From Alopecurus myosuroides (Eukaryota > Streptophyta > Magnoliopsida > Poales > Poaceae), in NCBI GenBank assembly GCA_028641055.1, contig CM054059.1, positions 47,439,682 through 47,503,681 of the forward strand: a stretch of DNA of 64,000 nt, written 5' to 3'. The position numbers were made by a program, and so were the translations under genes. Every line of letters begins with the position of its first letter. Within the stretch, counting starts at the first letter, position 1. Shown here piece by piece: positions 34,501 to 45,800 of this stretch. The notes beneath the pieces are model-generated. The model was not told the DNA's origin. It searched no databases and was given only the letters and a program-made list of their open reading frames with translations.

Positions 34501-36733
34501 GTAAATCCTTCTAGGATGTGATAGTCCTTATCACTACAAAGCTTCTCCAACTTGCCTCACTCAAAAATAATATCCCAAACTCCCTCTAAAAATCATGGAA
34601 TAGCCCACTGATGTTTTACCAAAATGGATGGAATTTCCAAATGGTAACTCACCTTGATTCAAACTAAAATTCTACTGATAGGTATTGGAAAGGGCTTTCC
34701 AAAACAGTTGAGTTTGCTCAAAAATGTTTTGTATTTTTGAAGTTCTATTCATTTCAATTTTTAGGGTACTGTCTGGCATATGATTTTTAGAAAAATCATA
34801 AAAACTCAAAACAAGTTTCTGCCAGTGGGATATGGTTGCAATTTTGTAAGGCTAGTAGTACAAAAAATAGCAAGGTAAAATAAATTAATATGCTACCTTT
34901 TCTAAGCCTAAAGCTAACACCTAAAATAATCTGCCAGAAAAAAAGTATTTTCGTTTTTAACCGCAAACTGCCCAACGGGCCAGATCCGCAGCGCGCGGCC
35001 CAGTTAACGCGGGGCGCAGCCCGCCAGCACGCGCGCGCGCGCGAAGTGCACGGTTCAAAGGGGGCCGTCGATTCGCAGATCGACGGTCCCTGTTCTTTCT
35101 TCCTCCCCGCGTCACTCCTCTCTCTCTCTCTCTCCTAACCGCGGACGAACACCTCACGGGCACGGGGATTCGCTCACCTAGGGCTCGCGAGAAGCAAAGG
35201 GACGGTGCGGGGTCGAAGGAGGGTGGCTTGGGCGTTGCCGTGGCGCGGTTTCGGGCGGTGGCGACGAGTGTGCGCTGCGGCGGCTCGACGGCGTCCCGCG
35301 GCGGCTCCGAGGACGACGGCGATGAACCTGCAAGCGAGAGGGGGCAGGAGGATGTCAGGGAGGTAGGCACGAGTGCGGGGGTCACTGTGGAAGAGAAAGG
35401 AGGGTGGGAGGTGCGGTGATCGCGGCGCCACCTCGAGCTCGATCCGTTCGGGCCCGAAAATGGCCACGGCTTGCCTCGCTCGCAGAGAGCGAACGAGCAA
35501 GCGAGAGCTCGATGGGGTGGGTGAGTGTGGTGAGGTGAGTGCTGTGGCGAGAGGGATAGGCCTCTAGGGCTATGTAGGCACGAGTCCAAGGGGGAGGGCT
35601 CGGGTTGGCATGGCATGGGCATGCCCTTGCCCCTTGGGGGTTCTCCACGGCTAGCAATGGTTCCTATTGGTGCCTAGGGGTCAAGCAAGTACCAAAATGG
35701 TGAGCTAGGCCACAGCAAGGGTCAAGGTATGGGCAAAAGAAAAGAATAACACTATTTCAACCACTCTAATGACATCACAATTTAGTCAAATGCCACCTCA
35801 GTTTTCTCCCTTCCTATCCAGCCAAAATAGGATCCAATGCCACCTTCTAGAAGGTTATTAACATGGTTTTCGAATTGGCAAGGTGGCCTGGCTTGGATCA
35901 GTGCACAAAAGCTAAAAACATTAAGTCCAAAAGTGTATTCACTGTTCTGTCAGAAAAATTCAGTTAGACAGTTTCTCTGAATTTTTCTAAGTGCTGGAAA
36001 CAGCAGACAGAGATAGCAAAAGTTGGGCTTGTTTTCACCAAGCAAACCAGCTCTAAAATGAGTGATTTAAAATGCTCAACAAAGAACAACTATCCAAGTT
36101 TCAGATCCCACCATTTGATTTAAAAAAAAATGGGTTTATGGCTCTGAAAAAAAATGGCAAAGTAGGTACATTCTCTGTTTTTAAAATGCTCAAATTTCTG
36201 TCTTAACAAGATGGCTCAAAAACCATCTTGGCATTGTGTGTTAATTTTCTTTGTAGGTTTTTCCAAGAGTGTAGTTTTGTTGTACTCATATCAGAGAGTA
36301 GTTTTGATCAAAGAAAAACCCTAATTGGATAATCCTTGTGATGGAAAACAAGGGTTGAAAACAGCTACTTGGCTGTTTTTCAGGGCAAAATTTATATTGG
36401 AAAACCTAATGGAATCTTTTCCAAATAATTTTATTTCAAGCTTAAGTTGATTCCTAAACATTAATAACACATTTTCAAGTTGAAACAAAGGGTCACCTCA
36501 AGTCTTGAAAAATAATCTCATAAGAGCCTTAGTGGAAAACAAGGGAAAACAATTATAAAGCAATGTGTTTCTTAGGAGAAAAACTCCTCAAGTGAGTGAA
36601 AAGAAACACACCACTAATATTGCATAGATAAACATCAGTACACAACATGTTGTCCACTTAATTTGCATTACAAAGGTCTTAAGAGACTTGCTAAAATACT
36701 ATTCTACAAGTGCTTAAAAACAGGGATGTGACA
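31534..36733 (-). repeat. 3' LTR (sense direction) of the chromovirus
   Basis: It is 5200 bp long and nearly identical to the LTR at 42886-48085. By eye I found about six substitutions (for example T/G at 31659, and G/A in 'ccataagtgc') and two 1-bp indels that cancel in length. A GC-rich block at about 34.97-35.65 kb holds (GC)n and (CT)n runs and a 221-codon minus frame of low-complexity Pro/Ser/Arg text, which I do not regard as a gene. Confidence 0.95.
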
Positions 36734-36747
36734 AATCTCCCCCCCTT
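36734..36747 (-). other. polypurine tract
   Basis: The minus strand reads AAGGGGGGGAGATT directly before the LTR start TGTCACATCCC. This is the expected primer site for plus-strand synthesis. Confidence 0.85.
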
Positions 36748-36776
36748 AAAAGAATCTCGTCCCGAGATTCGCGGGT

Positions 36777-39700
36777 CTAGGCTTTAAGAAAATCAGGGAA
36801 CTCCTTCCTGATATCATCCTCACGCTCCCAGGTAGCTTCTTCCTCAGAGTGATTGGTCCACTGAATCTTAAGGAATTTTATAGCCCGCCTCCTGGTAGCA
36901 CGCACAATTTCCTCGAGAACCCGCAGGGGTCTATCACGATAAGTCAAATCATCATTTATGTCAATGGTCCTGAAATCCACGTCTTGATACGAGAGATCTT
37001 TCTCCGGTACTTGCAGACATTTCCGGAGCAATGACACATGGAAAACATTGTGAAAAGCAGATAGCTCCTCAGGTAATTCTAACTGATAAGAAACTTCGCC
37101 ACGACGTGCCAAGATCTTAAAAGGGCCAATATACCTGGGGGCCAGCTTTCCTTTGACATGGAAACGCTGCATCCCTTTGAGTGGCGTAACACGAAGGTAC
37201 ACGAAATCTCCAATGCTGAAAGAGACATCACGACGCTTCGTATCAGCATAACTCTTCTGACGAGATTGAGCTGTCTTTAAACGTTCCCGAATAAGTTGGA
37301 CCTGCTCCTCTGCAGCCTTCAAAGTGTCCACACCAAAAACCTGACTGTCTCCAGTCTCAGTCCAATTTAAAGGTGTACGGCATTTACGTCCATACAGAGC
37401 TTCAAAAGGGGCCATTTGCAAGCTAGACTGATAACTGTTGTTGTAAGAAAACTCTGCGAAGGGCAAACAGTCTTCCCATTTAATTCCATAGGACAACACA
37501 CAAGCACGGAGCATGTCCTCCAGAATTTGGTTCACACGCTCGGTTTGTCCATCAGTCTGCGGGTGATATGCTGTGCTAAAAGCTAGTTTGGTTCCCAAAC
37601 TCTCGTGCAACTTCTTCCAGAATCTAGATGTGAACTGTGTACCTCGATCAGATACAATCCTGCTTGGGACTCCGTGTAGGCTGACAATCCGAGAAATGTA
37701 AAGATCCGCAAGCTGATCTCCACGATAGGTTGTCCGGACAGGAATAAAGTGAGCAACTTTTGTGAGCCTGTCCACGACAACCCATATAGAATCATTTCCT
37801 CGGCTGGACCTAGGAAGTCCAGTGATGAAGTCCATTCCTACTTCATCCCATTTCCAAACGGGCACTTGCAATGGTTGGAGCAATCCAGCGGGACGCTGGT
37901 GCCCGGCTTTTACTTGCTGGCAGACATGGCACTTGGCTACGAATGAAGCAATCTCTCGCTTCATTCCATGCCACCAGAATCTCTCTTTCAGGTCTTGATA
38001 CATCTTTGTTCCTCCAGGATGGATAGAATACATGGTCTCATGAGCTTCGACCATGATGGTCTGCTTGAGATCAGATTCAGAGGGAACACAAATACGGCCT
38101 TCATACCATAATCCCCCATCAGCATCGATGGTAAACCCAACAACCTTTTCCTTCTCCATGCGGGCTTTAATCCCATCAATACTTTTCTGGCCTTTCTGCG
38201 CTTCTTTGATTTGGTCAACCAGGGTCGGTTTAAGCTCTATGGCGTCTAACATGCCATAGCTGACCACTTCAATGCCAAGCTGGTCCAGCTCTTTCCACAA
38301 CTCGGGTTGTCTTACTAGAATCATAGCATTTAGAGAGGCCGGCTCTCGACTAAGAGCGTCTGCAACCACATTTGCCTTTCCCGGGTGATAATGAATACTC
38401 AGATCATAATCCTTAATGAGCTCAATCCAGCGGCGCTGCCTCATGTTGAGCTCACGTTGAGTAAAGATATACTTTAAACTCTTATGATCCGTGTAAATCT
38501 CCACTCTTCTTCCCATAAGAAAGTGCCGCCATGTCTTGAGAGCATGAACAACGGCAGCAAGCTCTAAGTCATGAGTGGGATAATTCAACTCGTGGGGCCT
38601 CAACTGGCGGGATATGAAAGATATCACCTTCCCTTCTTGCATAAGCACGCTTCCAAGACCAAGCTTAGAAGCGTCACAATATACGTCGAAATTCTTGGTG
38701 ACATCCGGCATTATAAGGATTGGGGCAGACACTAGTCGGTGCTTCAACTCATTGAAACTTTCTTCACACTTGTCCGTCCATAGGAACTTGCTATCCTTCT
38801 TGAGCAACTGGGTGAGGGGTCTGGCTATACTCGAGAATCCCTGAACAAACTTGCGGTAATATCCTGCCAAACCCAGAAAGGATCTGACTTCAGTCTGGTT
38901 GGTCGGAGCAGCACGCTTCTCCACAGACTGAACTAGAGCAGGGTCAACAGATATTCCTCCCGCAGATACTACATGTCCAAGAAATCCGACTTCCGTCAAC
39001 CAGAATTGACATTTACTAAACTTAGCATACAATTGATGCTCACGAAGTGTTCCGAGCACAAGTCTCAGATGTTCTTCGTGTTCTTCCTCACTCCTCGAAT
39101 ATATAAGAATGTCGTCAATAAACACCACGACAAACTTGTCTAGAAAATCCATGAATACCTTATTCATGAGATTCATGAAATAGGCAGGGGCATTGGTTAG
39201 ACCAAAGGACATTACGGTGTATTCATACAGCCCGTAACGAGTGGTGAAAGCAGTCTTTGGGATATCAGTATCACGGACTTTCAATTGATGATAACCAGTC
39301 CGAAGGTCAATCTTGGAGAAGATTACAGCCCCATTCAACTGGTCAAACAAGTCTTCAATTTTGGGCAACGGGTATTTGTTCTTGATGGTAACATCATTTA
39401 ACTTGCGGTAGTCCACACATAAACGAGTGGTGCCGTCCCGTTTTCCCACAAAAATGATCGGAGATCCCCAGGGCGATGCACTAGGGCGAATCAATCCCTT
39501 CCTTAACATGTCCTCCAGCTGAGTCTTCAACTCATCTAATTCCTTCGGGTTCATCCGATACGGCTTCTGTGCTATGGGTCCAGTTCCGGGCACTAACTCG
39601 ATCACGAACTCGATATCCCGATCAGGGGGCATACCGGGTAATTCTTCAGGAAAAACATCCGGGTATTCGCAAACTACTGGGACTTCCGCAAGGGCAGGTT

Positions 39701-41300
39701 GGGCTATACCAGTGTGGCAGTGAACTTGTGACGAGGGTCGAGTTGCAGTGTACGCAACCTTTTCCCCATCCTCAGAGATCATTTCAATAGATTTCTTAGT
39801 GCAATCGATAACTCCCTTATACTTGGCCATCCAGTTCATACCGAGTACCACTTCTATCCCTTTGGATCCCAGTACTATAAGATCAGCATGAAAAGTTTTC
39901 CCTTGAATTTCTACTGGTACCTCATTGCAAATTAGGTTGGCTTTAGTACTATCCCCAGGTATTTGTACTAACATAGGGTTGTGCATACGGGAATGCTTCA
40001 TACCACTTTTCTCAGCAAACGGTTTAGTGACAAAGGAATGTGATGCACCAGAATCAAACAGTACTGCGGCTGGCACCGAGTTGACAGGAAACATACCCAT
40101 CACCATGTCTGGTGCCTCCTGAGCTTCTGCAGCATTGATATGGTTCAGGTGTCCCTTCATCCTATTCTGTCGTCCAGTGGAAGGACCATGGTTCATCTTG
40201 GTTGCAGCAGGCTGGACTGGAGCAGTAGCTTTGTTGGGGCACTCGCGAGCGAAGTGACCCTCCTTTCCACAGGCAAAGCAACCTCCAGAAGGCTTTGAGC
40301 TTGGGTTTGGTTTGGGAGCATTGTTGGTGTGGTTCCCATTTCCTCCATTGTTACCTCCATAGCGGTTTCCATGATTATTTCCAGAGTGATTACCATGGTT
40401 ACCACCATAGCTGTTTCCTCCGTACCTTGGTGCATACGGTGCAGGGTGATTGTAGTTGTTGGGCCTTGGTGCATAGTTGTGGCTGGGGCGGGGTGCATAA
40501 GCAGGCGCCTTGTGGGTTGGTGGCCTCGCATACGGAGTGTTGCGAGTCCTTTGAGCACTAGGCCCTCCATGAGCAGTCATCTTCCTCTTGCGGTTATCAT
40601 CAGCAGATTTCCGCTTGTGTTCCAGCACCATAGCGGCATTAGCAAGAGTCTCCATGTCCTGGAATGGAACCACTACTAGAGAGCACTGGAGCTCATCATC
40701 CAGCCCATTTAAGAACCTCTCCTTCTTCTTAGCATCAGTATTAATATCATCCTGTGCATACCGGGACAGAGTAGTGAAATTCTCCCAGTATTCAGACACC
40801 GGCATACTTCCCTGCTTCAGATTCAGAAATTTCTCCCGCATCAGTGCCATCATTCCCTGGGGAATGTGATACTTGCGGAACCTTGCAGAGAATTCCTCCC
40901 AGGTGAACACGTGACCAGCAGCAACAGTCTCACGTGTAGTTTCCCACCAAGTCCTGGCAGGACCAGCGAGAAAATGGGAGGCCAACAGGACCTTATCATT
41001 CTCATCAACCGAAGCAACTTCCAGTTTGTTTGCAATGGTGCGGAGCCAGTCGTCAGCATCGAGAGGCTCCACAATCCTGGTAAAAACTGGGGGGTTGGTG
41101 TGCTGAAAGTCTCTCAGCCTCGAGCGAGCACCATTTCCATTGCCATTGCCATTATTGTTGGCGGCAGCAGCTAGCTGTTGCAGAGCGGTAATGGTAGCTG
41201 CACTCTCATCTCGGCTGGCCTGGCGATCTTCCATCAGCAAGGCCAACAGCGCCTCCACTGTGGGTGGTGGTGGCGGTGGGGGTTCGCGACGGGGTGCCAT
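36777..41300 (-). CDS. gag-pol polyprotein of the chromovirus, open throughout
   Basis: This is a single frame of 1507 residues from ATG at 41300, starting '[12 protein letters not shown]'. Domains in order: capsid-type gag (about 65-230); an Asn/Gly/His-rich linker; the CCHC knuckle '[14 protein letters not shown]' (341-354); aspartic protease with 'FDSGASHSF' (about 415-423); reverse transcriptase with '[10 protein letters not shown]' (FIDD at 727-730); RNase H with '[13 protein letters not shown]'; integrase with an HHCC finger ('[11 protein letters not shown]', 'CHVCQQ') and DDE core ('SDRGTQFTS'); and a C-terminal chromodomain-like end ('[22 protein letters not shown]...EEATWERE'). No stop or frameshift is seen. 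Gag and pol are fused in one frame, so no frameshifting signal is needed. The chromodomain is known in this lineage to direct integration to heterochromatin. Confidence 0.97.
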   Translation of the reverse strand: MAPRREPPPPPPPTVEALLALLMEDRQASRDESAATITALQQLAAAANNNGNGNGNGARSRLRDFQHTNPPVFTRIVEPLDADDWLRTIANKLEVASVDENDKVLLASHFLAGPARTWWETTRETVAAGHVFTWEEFSARFRKYHIPQGMMALMREKFLNLKQGSMPVSEYWENFTTLSRYAQDDINTDAKKKERFLNGLDDELQCSLVVVPFQDMETLANAAMVLEHKRKSADDNRKRKMTAHGGPSAQRTRNTPYARPPTHKAPAYAPRPSHNYAPRPNNYNHPAPYAPRYGGNSYGGNHGNHSGNNHGNRYGGNNGGNGNHTNNAPKPNPSSKPSGGCFACGKEGHFARECPNKATAPVQPAATKMNHGPSTGRQNRMKGHLNHINAAEAQEAPDMVMGMFPVNSVPAAVLFDSGASHSFVTKPFAEKSGMKHSRMHNPMLVQIPGDSTKANLICNEVPVEIQGKTFHADLIVLGSKGIEVVLGMNWMAKYKGVIDCTKKSIEMISEDGEKVAYTATRPSSQVHCHTGIAQPALAEVPVVCEYPDVFPEELPGMPPDRDIEFVIELVPGTGPIAQKPYRMNPKELDELKTQLEDMLRKGLIRPSASPWGSPIIFVGKRDGTTRLCVDYRKLNDVTIKNKYPLPKIEDLFDQLNGAVIFSKIDLRTGYHQLKVRDTDIPKTAFTTRYGLYEYTVMSFGLTNAPAYFMNLMNKVFMDFLDKFVVVFIDDILIYSRSEEEHEEHLRLVLGTLREHQLYAKFSKCQFWLTEVGFLGHVVSAGGISVDPALVQSVEKRAAPTNQTEVRSFLGLAGYYRKFVQGFSSIARPLTQLLKKDSKFLWTDKCEESFNELKHRLVSAPILIMPDVTKNFDVYCDASKLGLGSVLMQEGKVISFISRQLRPHELNYPTHDLELAAVVHALKTWRHFLMGRRVEIYTDHKSLKYIFTQRELNMRQRRWIELIKDYDLSIHYHPGKANVVADALSREPASLNAMILVRQPELWKELDQLGIEVVSYGMLDAIELKPTLVDQIKEAQKGQKSIDGIKARMEKEKVVGFTIDADGGLWYEGRICVPSESDLKQTIMVEAHETMYSIHPGGTKMYQDLKERFWWHGMKREIASFVAKCHVCQQVKAGHQRPAGLLQPLQVPVWKWDEVGMDFITGLPRSSRGNDSIWVVVDRLTKVAHFIPVRTTYRGDQLADLYISRIVSLHGVPSRIVSDRGTQFTSRFWKKLHESLGTKLAFSTAYHPQTDGQTERVNQILEDMLRACVLSYGIKWEDCLPFAEFSYNNSYQSSLQMAPFEALYGRKCRTPLNWTETGDSQVFGVDTLKAAEEQVQLIRERLKTAQSRQKSYADTKRRDVSFSIGDFVYLRVTPLKGMQRFHVKGKLAPRYIGPFKILARRGEVSYQLELPEELSAFHNVFHVSLLRKCLQVPEKDLSYQDVDFRTIDINDDLTYRDRPLRVLEEIVRATRRRAIKFLKIQWTNHSEEEATWEREDDIRKEFPDFLKA

Positions 41301-41688
41301 GCTGAAGTGAAACACGTGTAAGTCTAAGAAATAAATTCTTGTTTTTGAAAACCCAGTACCTTAATAATTAAACAAAAGGAATACTAGCGATACGTTTCAA
41401 AAACAAGAGCGGGGCAGTCGCAAACTTGAATGAAATGAACGCAAAGTAGTGACAATCAACAGAAAACCAAGCCAAACATTTCATTCATCACCATAATTAA
41501 ACAGAGTTCCTTACATTACACACACACACACAAGCCATATCATACAAGGAAGGCTTCATCGAGCTACAGGGGGTGCGATTGGTGGGGTCATCGCAAGGCT
41601 ACTACTAGCAAACTATCTAGCAAAACGATCTAGCATACCTAACTAGTATCTAGACCAGCACCATGTGCTAAGGGTGAGAAGGCAGCGA

Positions 41689-42645
41689 CTACACAGAGTC
41701 GTCGCTGTCCCCAACGTCGAAGATACGCTCCTCAGGGTCCTCCTCCTCCTCGTCAAACAGGTCATCATCATCCTGCTCGCTAGCCTCGCTCATATCCATC
41801 CCCTCTAAGTCGGAGGGAACATCCTCAACAGGCAGAAGATCCTCAATCTCCCTGTGGAGCTCTGCGGCCTCCTCCTCCAGCTCCTCTACGGCAGCGTCTC
41901 TCGTGGCTATGTCATCACGAGCTATCTGAAGCCTACCGCGCAGAACGGCGTTAGCCCCCTCCAGGGCCGTCAGTCTAGTGGTGAGGCGTGCACGGCCAAG
42001 GCGGGTGGCTCTCAGCTGCCTCCGTAAGGCACGGTGCCTCGCGGTAGTAGCCTCCAACTGCTCCCTCGACTCGGACAACTGCTGAGCCAGAGCTCCACTC
42101 TCCTCCTGGCTGTCGTGAAGCTCAGCCCTCAGCTCGTCAGTCTCGGCTATCAGTGTCTGGTGCACCAATATGCCGTGGAGGGTGTCAAGACGCTGGTCGT
42201 CTAGCCTGGTCTGAGTGCGGTGTAACAGAATCTCCATCTCGTCCAAGTGTGGACCAACAGTGGTAAAGTCTGGCTCAACAGGAAGTGGTATGCCATCCTC
42301 ATCACGTCTCCCAATCAGCTCGAACCGGGAACCGATGAACATATACTCCCCGATGTGCGCCAGACGTGCTACTGACTCCTGTATCACGCGCACCGCAGCC
42401 TCGTTCCAAGAACGATCAACAGCACGGTACACGTAGGCCTCCACTGTCGGGCTAGCCAGAGGTGCGCGGATAGTGACCTCCGCGTACCAGTCTCCCTCCA
42501 GAGGTGCCCCGACAACTAGTCCTCCTCGCAGCTCCGGAAGTGGCCGTCCCAACACAGTAGCCATAGATACTAGCCTCTCCTCGAAAAGGAAAGACTCGCC
42601 ACGTGGACGTCCCAACTGAAAAGCCACGGTGATGTCCACGTCCAT
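41689..42645 (-). CDS. extra ORF upstream of gag, coiled-coil protein with acidic tail
   Basis: This intact ORF of 318 residues lies between the primer-binding site and gag, in sense direction, so it would be the first ORF on the genomic RNA. The N-terminal third (about 1-150) looks globular, with several 'YAEVTIRAPL'-type strands. About 150-275 is a long heptad-like helix rich in Glu, Arg, Leu and Ala ('ELRAELHDSQEESGALAQQL', 'LRRQLRATRLGRARL'). About 275-318 is strongly acidic ('EQDDDDLFDEEEEDPEER'). No cysteine knuckle, protease or polymerase motif is present. Function is unknown; a capsid-like accessory or a nuclear/chromatin-tethering role are guesses. Extra ORFs are known from other plant Ty3/gypsy lineages. 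Confidence 0.8.
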   Translation of the reverse strand: MDVDITVAFQLGRPRGESFLFEERLVSMATVLGRPLPELRGGLVVGAPLEGDWYAEVTIRAPLASPTVEAYVYRAVDRSWNEAAVRVIQESVARLAHIGEYMFIGSRFELIGRRDEDGIPLPVEPDFTTVGPHLDEMEILLHRTQTRLDDQRLDTLHGILVHQTLIAETDELRAELHDSQEESGALAQQLSESREQLEATTARHRALRRQLRATRLGRARLTTRLTALEGANAVLRGRLQIARDDIATRDAAVEELEEEAAELHREIEDLLPVEDVPSDLEGMDMSEASEQDDDDLFDEEEEDPEERIFDVGDSDDSV

Positions 42646-42868
42646 CTACACAAAATTTTAAGTAGCTTAAGTTAGATACAAGTGTGCAAAGTTTTAGGTT
42701 CATGCAAGAAATAACCTTAATGCAAGTAGAGTCTAACCCAGAGAGGTGGTGGGATATAGGGAATAGTTTTATACTTAGTCATATATCCAATTTTTTTTGT
42801 ATTAGTAACTTAGATTATCGGAGTATACACTAACGTCCATGCTAACTAAGGTCTCCTAGAGTCAGGAT

Positions 42869-42881
42869 GGCTCTGATACCA
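42869..42881 (-). other. primer-binding site, initiator tRNA-Met
   Basis: The minus strand reads TGGTATCAGAGCC, complementary to the 3' end of plant initiator tRNA-Met, four bases after the 5' LTR. This fixes the sense strand as minus. Confidence 0.93.
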
Positions 42882-42885
42882 ACTT

Positions 42886-45800
42886 TGTAGAGGCCCCAGA
42901 CCGGTAGGTCCAGAACCCCTCATATGCATTCATTCACGATCCCAGAAGAACCAGTCGTGAACAACATACGTAGTTGGCATACAGAATACATCATCCATTA
43001 CACGAATATAGAGTCTTACATAAATGGTCACATGACCAAGTTCTTGATAACTGTCACGCAGGACAGACATTCAAAGTAAACACAGCGGAAGACGATAAGC
43101 ATAGCGTAGTAGAACCCGAGTCACGCCTCATCCTACAGGCTGCTGACTGGGAGACGATCCTAACTCGCAGGGCCATCAGCGTAGAACTCCTCCTCATAGT
43201 ACTCCTCCTGAGGTGGCTCCTCGTAGTCTGATAAGTAGATACCAGGGGCGAAACCAAATGAGTACATTTGAATGTACTCAACAAGACATCCTTTATTAGC
43301 TTACAATCATGCATACATGCTTATTTGGTGGAGTGGGTAGGCCATACATATGGTTCAGCTACCCATGACAGATAAAAGATTTGCCATGGTTGATTCCTCA
43401 AGCTTATCTCTTTGTAAACAAAATCATTTAAAATAATGTAGTTTTGTTCTCGTAGATATCACATATCTTGGAGGTTTTATAATTCTTTTGGAAAAGAAAG
43501 TTTTTCTTTTCAGAAACTTTTAGTAATAGTTTCTTTCTCATCGGTATCTCACAGATACCAAGTCATTCCTCCATAGTACCCCTCAGGTACCAAAAGCCTT
43601 CCTTCAAAACCTCTTTTGAAAAGTTGACACAATACTAGCTACATGGCCATTCAACCGTCCATATCCGAGGACGCGGCTATCTCGAAATAGTTTTACTCTG
43701 CAGAGGTGTACACATTTCCACCAGATCCAGAGTCTGCCATGAAACAACCATGGACTGTTCCCAACCTATGAGAACATCAGATAACTGGTCTTGACTATCC
43801 ACTCTGTACAAGCTAGTACATGACTATCTCTTCAATTGGGGTTTCCCTCCCTGGCAAGCCATGTCACACACCGCTCAAACAGGAGACCCAACTGCTGCAT
43901 CCGGAGGGAAAATTAATCCCACACTTTAGATGTCCCGTATACTCACTCCTAGCGACATTTCGGTTCGGAGGATCCAATCCCCTATAGCCTTTGAGATAGC
44001 ACATATACTAACCCTAACAAGTTTTTAATCAAGCCCCTACCCATATTGGGGTAAAGTGGCAGTACGATAATGGTTGTCCAGCGAAGACTAGGTTATGTGT
44101 CTTTTGTAAACATTTCTCATAAAAATTTCCCATCATAACAATCCTTCCGGCAGACAGGGTCTCACCCTTCCTCCGGGTTTTCCTTCCATAAGGCATTTGT
44201 TTACAAAAACACATTTTATTTAGTTCATTTAAGAACTCAAGTTTTAAGTAGGTGTATGGTATTTATATACCATTTAGTGTCTAAGGGCTTGGTAATACCA
44301 AGTTGACTATGATTATGAGTCCTTATACTAGTAGTATTAATAGTAGTAATAGGATTCACACAAAAATAGTTTTGAAGGTATAGTTTTGTAAAAACTTCAG
44401 AAGTGAAAAGCATGCATGATAGATAATGATAAGTAGTGATACAGCAAGCATTAGGATGGCTTGCCTTGGTACAAGTGATGGTCCTGGTCCTGAAAGTAAC
44501 AGGAGTTGCAATACCCTTCTTCAGCAATTCCTTCCTCCTCGTTTTCTAACGTCGTAAAAAGAAATAAAGACACACTTTCAGAACCAAGCAAGGCAAGCAA
44601 TGCTACAAGCAATACATACAGCAAGCAATCAAGAAGTACCACCCAAAGTTCTCAATTTTTCCCTAAAGAAAAATTGGCATAAAAACTATAGTTGGAAAAT
44701 CTGCTTTTTCCTAGTGCTTATGTGTGGCCAAAACAATGATTCTTAGTTAAGAACATTATGGACCAGTGGGATATAGCACATGCTACTGGACAGTAGGGTG
44801 TCCCATAAAACACATTTTGATGCCAAAAAAATTCCCACAACAATTCTTATGGCTAGCACACACAATTGGCTAAATTACTCAAGTAGTGAAATAAGCTCAT
44901 GACAACAAGTCAACCTATTTTCCATTATGAGGCAAACCTACCAGTGGGTGTTCCACTAGTAAATATGCTCACCAAGAGGTTAATAAGCCTCTGGTCACTT
45001 TTATAAAAGTGCTAAAAACAACAAACAAACACCCAAAAATTCCTACTCATACTAGGAGAAAAATTAGGAAAACTACTAGACTATTTTAGGCTATACTAGC
45101 TAATGGTATGCTCAAGTGTGCAAGCTTTCAGAGGCAAAATACCCCTCTAACCAGTACCATAAATGCTACTGGATCTCACAAAAATAACATAAAAACATAG
45201 CTAGGAAACAAGGATAGATATGCTTAAAAAACTACACATGTGAGGAGATCTATTTCTAGTCACCCAAGTGCTACTCATGCTTTTGTGCTATTTAATAGGA
45301 AATCTACCAGGGGTGAAAACCCTAAGGAAATACTGCCACAAGTACTTTTCATCCTCTGGTTTCAATACTAAAGAGTCATAATTTTCCCTAGTGGAAAACA
45401 AGACACAAAAACATACATGAGTATTCTAGTGTGAAATCTAGTCCTTAAGCATTTCTATTTTAAACCTATTTCAACCACAAGCATCAAGCATCCAGAGGTG
45501 TTATAAACAAACTAACAGCACCTAAGTGGTACTGGTTCCATGGAAAACAATCTAGCAACTATCCTAAAGATTCATTTAAAAATCTACTCAAAACATACAT
45601 AAAAATCTAGCTATTAGCAAGACATAAGCATGGAAAACTAGTTCTAAAATGCTACCATTCAAACCATTTATTCTAACATGCTCATATAACTTGTATACAT
45701 CATAACCACAATGGAAAACAACATAACAAGCAAGATCACATCATTTTCAACTCACAAAAGTAACATATAAGGCAAGATCTAGAATTAAAATTTAGGCAGA

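Noticed and set aside
34957..35622. 221-codon frame in each chromovirus LTR
   Set aside because: Low-complexity Ser/Pro/Arg text in a GC island; identical in both copies only because the LTRs are nearly identical.
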